Positions 59,431 through 64,000 of a stretch of 64,000 nucleotides of DNA are shown here, piece by piece; within the stretch, counting starts at the first letter, position 1; each line of letters begins with the position of its first letter. The translations under genes and the position numbers were made by a program. The notes under the pieces were generated by a model. The model was not told the origin of the DNA. It searched no databases and worked only from the letters and a program-made list of their open reading frames with translations. Source of the stretch: an uncultured Oscillospiraceae bacterium (lineage in GTDB: Bacteria; Bacillota; Clostridia; Oscillospirales; Oscillospiraceae); NCBI GenBank assembly GCA_905234625.1, contig CAJOIC010000009.1, positions 1-64,000 of the forward strand. The letters run 5' to 3'.

Positions 59431-60525
59431 TTGAACAAGAACAAAGACCCCATGCTGAGGGCGCTTTATATCGTCCTTGTCCCTGTCGTCCTGGTCATCA
59501 TCGTGCTGAACTCCGGCCTTTTGCAGAAGGCGGTGCCGGCGGCGCGGGTCCACGGACAGAACTATACCGTTGTCCGGTACAACTTCTATTACTTCGAATT
59601 CTACAATACCTTCCTGGAGGACCATCAGTACGAGCTGGACGAGCTGGGCTATGACCCCAGCGTGTCCGACACTACCCAATATACCTCCGAGGGCGTCTCC
59701 TGGAAGGTGTTTTTCATGCGGCAGGCCGAGGCGGATATGGCCGAGACCGCGTATTACTGTGATCTCGCGGCGGAGGCGGGTTACGTCTTCTCCGAGGAGG
59801 AGCTTCTCCCCGTGCGGGAGCGCCTGGCGGAGCACGCCGCCGCCCAGACCGCCAGCAACATCAGCGCCAAAAACTACTACACCGCCTATTATGGCTCCGG
59901 TATGACCGAGGCCCTCTATACGGAGGAGCTGACCCGCCGGGTTAAGGCGGAGGCATACAGGGACTATCTCATCCGCTCCGCGACGCCCACCCCGGCGGAG
60001 GTCGAAGCCTTTATCTCCGAAAATGCCATCCCGGACTACCGGACGGCGGATATCCGCGTCATCACGCTGGAGGCCCTGCCCGATCGTGAGACCGGCGAGG
60101 TGGGGCAGGAGCAGAGGATCGCTCTGTGGCAGAAAATGAACCGCCTTGTGGAGCGGTATGACGCGGGCGAGAGCTTCGAGGAACTCCAGGCCGCCTTCTC
60201 CACCTGTGCTCTGGGAGATCGGCAGGGGTATCTCACGAACGCCACCCGGCTGGACCTGCCCGAATCCATCGCGGACGAGCTTCTGTTCGGCGGGGATGAG
60301 CCCTCGGCGTATCCGGACGGCTTCCCGGTGGGCGGTTATTTGACCGAGCAAAGCGACGATACCGCGTATTTCGTGATCCTGGACGACTGGGGCGGCTCAG
60401 GCCCGGAGCGGGAGGCGGCTCTCGCCATCGGCCAGGAGGCTATGCTGGCCCAGGCGGAGGCGGAGATCGCCCAGAACTACCGCGTGGAGCGGCTTCGCTT
60501 CGGCATGCTGCTGGCGACAGCGTAA
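59431..60525 (+). CDS. Membrane-anchored PrsA/SurA-like foldase
   Basis: A 364-residue protein with one N-terminal membrane segment (about residues 9-28) and an external body. The organisation fits SurA/PrsA chaperones: a helical N-lobe (VRYNFYYFEFYNTFLEDHQY; EEELLPVRERLAEHAAAQ), then a parvulin-like region from about residue 205 (ADIRVITLEALPD, YDAGESFEELQAAFST, GDRQGYLTNATRLDLPES). The isomerase core is diverged, so it may be a chaperone only. It starts an operon with the hydrolase, regulator and flavoprotein genes; gaps are 15 and 20 bases, and the last two overlap. Confidence 0.6.
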   Translation: MNKNKDPMLRALYIVLVPVVLVIIVLNSGLLQKAVPAARVHGQNYTVVRYNFYYFEFYNTFLEDHQYELDELGYDPSVSDTTQYTSEGVSWKVFFMRQAEADMAETAYYCDLAAEAGYVFSEEELLPVRERLAEHAAAQTASNISAKNYYTAYYGSGMTEALYTEELTRRVKAEAYRDYLIRSATPTPAEVEAFISENAIPDYRTADIRVITLEALPDRETGEVGQEQRIALWQKMNRLVERYDAGESFEELQAAFSTCALGDRQGYLTNATRLDLPESIADELLFGGDEPSAYPDGFPVGGYLTEQSDDTAYFVILDDWGGSGPEREAALAIGQEAMLAQAEAEIAQNYRVERLRFGMLLATA

Positions 60526-60540
60526 GGGGGACGACGAAAC

Positions 60541-61608
60541 ATGAGCAAGAGCAAGGGAAAGATGAAGGCCGCTCCCAAGACGGTGTACAGGCGTACCCGG
60601 ACCACCGCCCAGCGGCGCGCCGCGAAGAACGTGGCGAAAAACTCCACCATCATTTTCTGGTTCACGGCTATCGTCCTTGTAGCGCTGTTTGTGGGGCGGT
60701 GGGTGGTGGCCATCGCCAACGGCTATGAGGCCACCTTCGTGGAGGTGGACGCCTCCGCGGCCACGGCGGTGAGCAATATGCGCGGACTGACCCCCGGCGC
60801 CGACGAACAGGCGCAGATGCTCCCGGCGGAAAAGGCGTGGGATCTATTCACCTCTGCGCGGCTGCGGGACGAGGTCACCGTCACGGCGGAGGACGGCGCG
60901 GTCCTCCACGGCTATCTGTACGACGAGGGCAGCGACGTGACCGTGGTGGTCATGCCCCGGTTCTATCAGGACGGCACGGCGGATTTCCTGCCGGGCACGG
61001 CGCTGTATGCTCTCACCGGCTGCAACATCCTGATGCCAGATCCCCGCTGTCACGGGGAGAGCGGTGGGTCATACTTCACCTATGGCTTGACGGAGCGGTA
61101 CGACCTGGCGGCATGGCTCGCCTGGGCCTCGTCGGAGTTGGGCACGCGCTCCTTCATCCTCTGGGGCGAGGGTACCGGCGCCAACACGATCCTGCTGGCG
61201 GAGGCCGCAGGGCTTCTGCCGGACAGCGTGACATTCATCGTGGCGGAGAGCCCTTATGCCTCCCTCCATGAGCTGGCGAAGGCCAGTATTTGGAAATGGT
61301 ACAGCGTGCCCTCCGTACCGTTTTTGGCGGCTATTGAGGCGCGGATCTCCATGAAGGCGGACTTCCGTGTGAAGGATATCGACCTGCCTGCCGCCCTAAG
61401 CGCCGGGGGAGGGGATGTTCCCGTGCTGTTTTTGCACTCGGCGTATGATACCTATATCCAGCCTGCCTGGAGCGAGGCGGTGGAGGCGGCATACACGGGA
61501 CCCCGGACCACCGTCGCGGGAGGCGGCTCCCACGGCACGGTCTATTCCGCGGAGCAGGCGCAGATCGACGGGCTGCTGGCCCAGTGGTGGGAGATGTACG
61601 GCGCATGA
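60541..61608 (+). CDS. Alpha/beta hydrolase-fold protein lacking the nucleophile serine
   Basis: A 355-residue protein with one membrane segment (about residues 36-54) and an external alpha/beta hydrolase domain. MPDPRCHGESGGSYFTYG is the family block after strand 4. The nucleophile elbow, normally G-x-S-x-G, reads G-E-G-T-G at residues 209-213, with glycine 211 in place of serine. The acid (HSAYDTYIQ) and histidine (GGGSHGTVY) positions are kept. It is probably a non-catalytic member or uses another residue. ATG 60541 follows AAGGGGG; a Lys/Arg-rich cytosolic tail precedes the membrane segment. Confidence 0.75.
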   Translation: MSKSKGKMKAAPKTVYRRTRTTAQRRAAKNVAKNSTIIFWFTAIVLVALFVGRWVVAIANGYEATFVEVDASAATAVSNMRGLTPGADEQAQMLPAEKAWDLFTSARLRDEVTVTAEDGAVLHGYLYDEGSDVTVVVMPRFYQDGTADFLPGTALYALTGCNILMPDPRCHGESGGSYFTYGLTERYDLAAWLAWASSELGTRSFILWGEGTGANTILLAEAAGLLPDSVTFIVAESPYASLHELAKASIWKWYSVPSVPFLAAIEARISMKADFRVKDIDLPAALSAGGGDVPVLFLHSAYDTYIQPAWSEAVEAAYTGPRTTVAGGGSHGTVYSAEQAQIDGLLAQWWEMYGA

Positions 61609-61628
61609 GCGGGGAGGAGAGTGTTTCC

Positions 61629-62882
61629 ATGGAAAACGGAACCATCGCGCTGATGTGCCGCCTGCCCCGGGCGCAGGACCTGCAGGAGCTCTGTGATCTA
61701 GCCTATGAGATCCTGGGGAATCCCGTGTTCATCACCGACCTGGCCCATACGATCCTGGCCTATACCCGCCGGGTGAAGATCGAAGATCCCACCTGGCAGC
61801 GGTTCATTGTGGAGAGCCACCTGGAGCGGAAAACCATCACCCAGGACCGGGAGGTGAGCGTGGTCCACAGCGAATCCTCGGAGGAAGGCCGCCCCGTCCT
61901 GGTAGAGGACAGTTTCCTGCCCTATCCCCGCCTTATCAAGACCTTGACAGAACACGGCAACGCCATAGGAATCATGGTGGTCACCGCGTATCTCAGACCG
62001 TTTGCGCCGGGAGACGAGGAGCTTGTGGAGCTCATCTCGTCCTTTGCGATGTCCCGCATGACCCAGGAACGCTATCACCTGTCCGAGAATGTCCATACCC
62101 TTGACAACTACTTCATCCGGCTGCTGGATGGGGCGCAGTTCTCCCGGGAGCGGGTGCTAAAGCGGCTGGAGATCCTGGGATATAAAAAGCATTCCTGCGT
62201 CTATGTCCTGGCGATCCACGCCGAGGCGAGAGCGGGGCAGCCCCCGGAGGAGATCGGCTCGCTTTTGGCCCAGTTCCATAGGATCGGCGGCTGCTATGCC
62301 TTATTCTATAACTCTTCCATCGTGTGCCTCTACGGCACGGAGGAGGAGCTTACGGACTGGGAGACTCAGGCGCCGGAGCTGACGGCGCTGCTGACGCGGG
62401 AGAACCTGATCGCGGGCGTCAGCCGGACGGTATCCGACATGTCCCTCGTGCGGGAGTATTACCGTCAGGCGCAGCGCACCGAGGAGGTGGGCGTCCGGTT
62501 GGGACGCTCGGGCCGGTATTTCTGCTATGACAGCTATGCCTCCTTCCTGCTGCTGATGGAGCTGCCCCGGGAGAAGCTCCGGGACTTCTGCCACCAGAAG
62601 ATCCGGGACCTGGGGGCGTACGACGATACCCACGATACGGAGCTGTGCGTCACCCTCCAGGTGTACCTGGAGCAGGCCAAGAGCCTGGCCCGGACGGCGG
62701 AGCTCCTCTATATCCACCGTAACACGGTCCGTTACCGTATCCACAAGTGCATGGAGCTCATGAAGACCGACCTGGAGGACGGCAACGAGATCTTCGCGTA
62801 TATCCTCTCGCTGCGCATCCTGGAGTATGTCAAGAAATTCCTACCGGACAAGGAGGGTATGACCAATGGAAAAAACCTGTGA
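61629..62882 (+). CDS. PucR/CdaR-type transcriptional regulator
   Basis: A 417-residue regulator. An N-terminal sensor-like region (FITDLAHTILAYTRRVKIED) recalls GAF/PAS-type domains, then a central GGDEF-like region (FHRIGGCYALFYNSSIVCLY), then the C-terminal PucR helix-turn-helix: TLQVYLEQAKSLARTAELLY followed by IHRNTVRYRIHKCMEL. The family activates genes for purine, sugar-diacid or amino-acid breakdown in response to their substrate. ATG 61629 is used because GGAGGAGA is nine bases upstream. Its 3' end overlaps the next flavoprotein gene, its likely target. Confidence 0.88.
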   Translation: MENGTIALMCRLPRAQDLQELCDLAYEILGNPVFITDLAHTILAYTRRVKIEDPTWQRFIVESHLERKTITQDREVSVVHSESSEEGRPVLVEDSFLPYPRLIKTLTEHGNAIGIMVVTAYLRPFAPGDEELVELISSFAMSRMTQERYHLSENVHTLDNYFIRLLDGAQFSRERVLKRLEILGYKKHSCVYVLAIHAEARAGQPPEEIGSLLAQFHRIGGCYALFYNSSIVCLYGTEEELTDWETQAPELTALLTRENLIAGVSRTVSDMSLVREYYRQAQRTEEVGVRLGRSGRYFCYDSYASFLLLMELPREKLRDFCHQKIRDLGAYDDTHDTELCVTLQVYLEQAKSLARTAELLYIHRNTVRYRIHKCMELMKTDLEDGNEIFAYILSLRILEYVKKFLPDKEGMTNGKNL

Positions 62883-64000
62883 TATCGTCGTACTGGGGGG
62901 CGGAGGCTCCGGTCTCGTGGCCGCCGTGCGCGCCGCGGAGCTCTCCGGAGGCCGGGTGATCGTGCTGGAGAAGGGGAAGGTCCCCGGCGGCGGCATGCTG
63001 TTTGCCTCCACCATGCGCACCTTCGGCAGCAACTGGCAGAGGGAGAGAAACATCCCGGACCAGTCCGTGGATTTCCTCCAGAAGATGATGGATCTGACCC
63101 AATGGCGGCTGGACCCGAAGCTGGCGAAAAACGCCATCCTTGCCACAGGTGAGTTCTTCGACTGGTACAGTCAGTACGAAAAGCCGGAGATCCTGGCCCG
63201 GTACGAGGCCCGGCCCTACGTGTTCGATATCCCCGTGAACGGTCAGCCCGGTCCCCAGATCGATACCTTCCATAACGGCTCCGGCCGGTTCATCGTGGAG
63301 ACCATGCTGCGCCGGGGCCAGGAGCTGGGCGTGGAGGTGCTGACGGAGCACCGGGCGACGGACGTGGAGGTGACGGACGGCCGCATCACCGCCGTGACCG
63401 CCAAGGGACCGGAGGGACCGGTCCGGATCACCTGCCGGGTTTGCGTCCTCGCTATCGGGAGCTGGATCTGCGACCGGGATGTGGTGGAGAAGGTATGCCC
63501 CGCCTTCAATCGGGCGGAGGTGCTGCCCAGCGCCCACCAGAACCCAAACTATACCGGCGACGGTATCCCCCTGGCGGAGAAGGCCGGCGCTCTCATCGAC
63601 TGGGACAGCTTCTGCCTGCGGCTCATGGGTCCCATCTGCAGCCTGGGGGACCGGTCCAAGCTGGACGCCCTCACCCATGCCGACTGCGCCGTCCTGGTGG
63701 ACCTGAACGCCCGGCGCTTCGTGGCGGAGCCCATGGCGCCCCGCATCGACCCCTTCGACACCGGCCTCATCCTCCTGCAGCATCCCAAGGGGAAGACCTT
63801 CTTCCTCTATTCCGCCAACACCCTGCGGCGTATCGTGGATGAGACCCGGAAGAATGCCGATAAGGCGGATTTCGACGTCTTTGGTATGCCGCCCCTGCCG
63901 GAGCCGGAGGTCATCGACGGATGGTTCCGTGAGGCCGTGGACCGGGGCAGTAAAGAAGTGGGGGTCGCCGATACCGTGGAGGAGCTGGCGGAGAGCGTCG
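62866..64000 (+). CDS. Fumarate-reductase-like FAD-binding protein (5' part)
   Basis: At least 378 codons, open at the right edge. The start ATG 62866 has AGGAGGG eight bases upstream and lies 17 bases inside the end of the regulator gene. The FAD-binding turn VVLGGGGSGLVAAVRAAELS starts near residue 8 and LAIGSWICDRDV near 197 is the second flavin contact region; RRFVAEP near 286 matches the substrate-domain region. Unlike the flavoprotein at 55736 it has no ferredoxin domain in the visible part. A soluble reductase or dehydrogenase of an organic acid; substrate unknown. Confidence 0.85.
   Translation, partial: MEKTCDIVVLGGGGSGLVAAVRAAELSGGRVIVLEKGKVPGGGMLFASTMRTFGSNWQRERNIPDQSVDFLQKMMDLTQWRLDPKLAKNAILATGEFFDWYSQYEKPEILARYEARPYVFDIPVNGQPGPQIDTFHNGSGRFIVETMLRRGQELGVEVLTEHRATDVEVTDGRITAVTAKGPEGPVRITCRVCVLAIGSWICDRDVVEKVCPAFNRAEVLPSAHQNPNYTGDGIPLAEKAGALIDWDSFCLRLMGPICSLGDRSKLDALTHADCAVLVDLNARRFVAEPMAPRIDPFDTGLILLQHPKGKTFFLYSANTLRRIVDETRKNADKADFDVFGMPPLPEPEVIDGWFREAVDRGSKEVGVADTVEELAESV

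Overview
The window looks like chromosome from a GC-rich, anaerobic, Gram-positive member of the Clostridia, most likely Oscillospiraceae/Ruminococcaceae. This rests on sigma-A promoters with TATAAT and 17-bp spacers, strong GGAGG ribosome sites, dockerin and cohesin modules, an SPQTG cell-wall sorting signal, an IreB protein, BspA-type repeats and ferredoxin-type flavoenzymes. No genus can be named from the sequence alone. No CRISPR array, insertion sequence or phage gene was seen.

Layout. 1-6358: an oligopeptide-type ABC importer (binding protein, two permeases, two ATPases, small membrane protein). 6500-15040: four consecutive transcription units with a DltA-like adenylating enzyme, a split transketolase, an SCP2-like protein, an iron alcohol dehydrogenase, a zinc alcohol dehydrogenase and an aldehyde dehydrogenase; this reads as an undescribed pathway. 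15056-21261 (minus): a DUF1002 exported protein, then a housekeeping run murA-walJ-rlmH-DUF2007-phosphosugar mutase, and a Nudix hydrolase. 21414-23330: MecA-like protein, smpB, cyclophilin, tmRNA. 23515-27442: GH2 glycosidase and TetR regulator, thyA-folA, tRNA-Gln. 27514-37994: ireB, pheST, NAD(P)H-hydrate repair enzyme, lipoprotein, alanine racemase, MazF toxin, pyrimidine nucleoside phosphorylase, acyltransferase.

38222-52362 is the most unusual part: a surface locus of cohesin and dockerin proteins with no plant-cell-wall enzymes. It encodes a cohesin-like/dockerin adaptor, a cohesin protein with a sortase signal, a transglutaminase-like dockerin protein, two BspA leucine-rich-repeat dockerin proteins and a cohesin protein with a membrane tail, plus an O-antigen-ligase-like protein on the other strand. 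Inference: the dockerin proteins are displayed by the wall- or membrane-anchored cohesins, making an adhesion or cell-wall complex rather than a cellulosome. Three genes here each carry one lesion: a frameshift in the transglutaminase, a TGA in a signal peptide, and a TAG just before a membrane anchor. These could be decay, strain-level on/off switching, or sequence error.

52457-64000: a membrane-anchored EEP-family hydrolase, two small cytosolic proteins, a GltD-like NAD(P)H oxidoreductase next to a ferredoxin-fused fumarate-reductase-like flavoprotein, a divergent GntP-like permease with matching palindromic operators between them, a PrsA/SurA-like foldase, an alpha/beta hydrolase that lacks its serine, a PucR/CdaR-type regulator, and a second fumarate-reductase-like flavoprotein running off the right edge.
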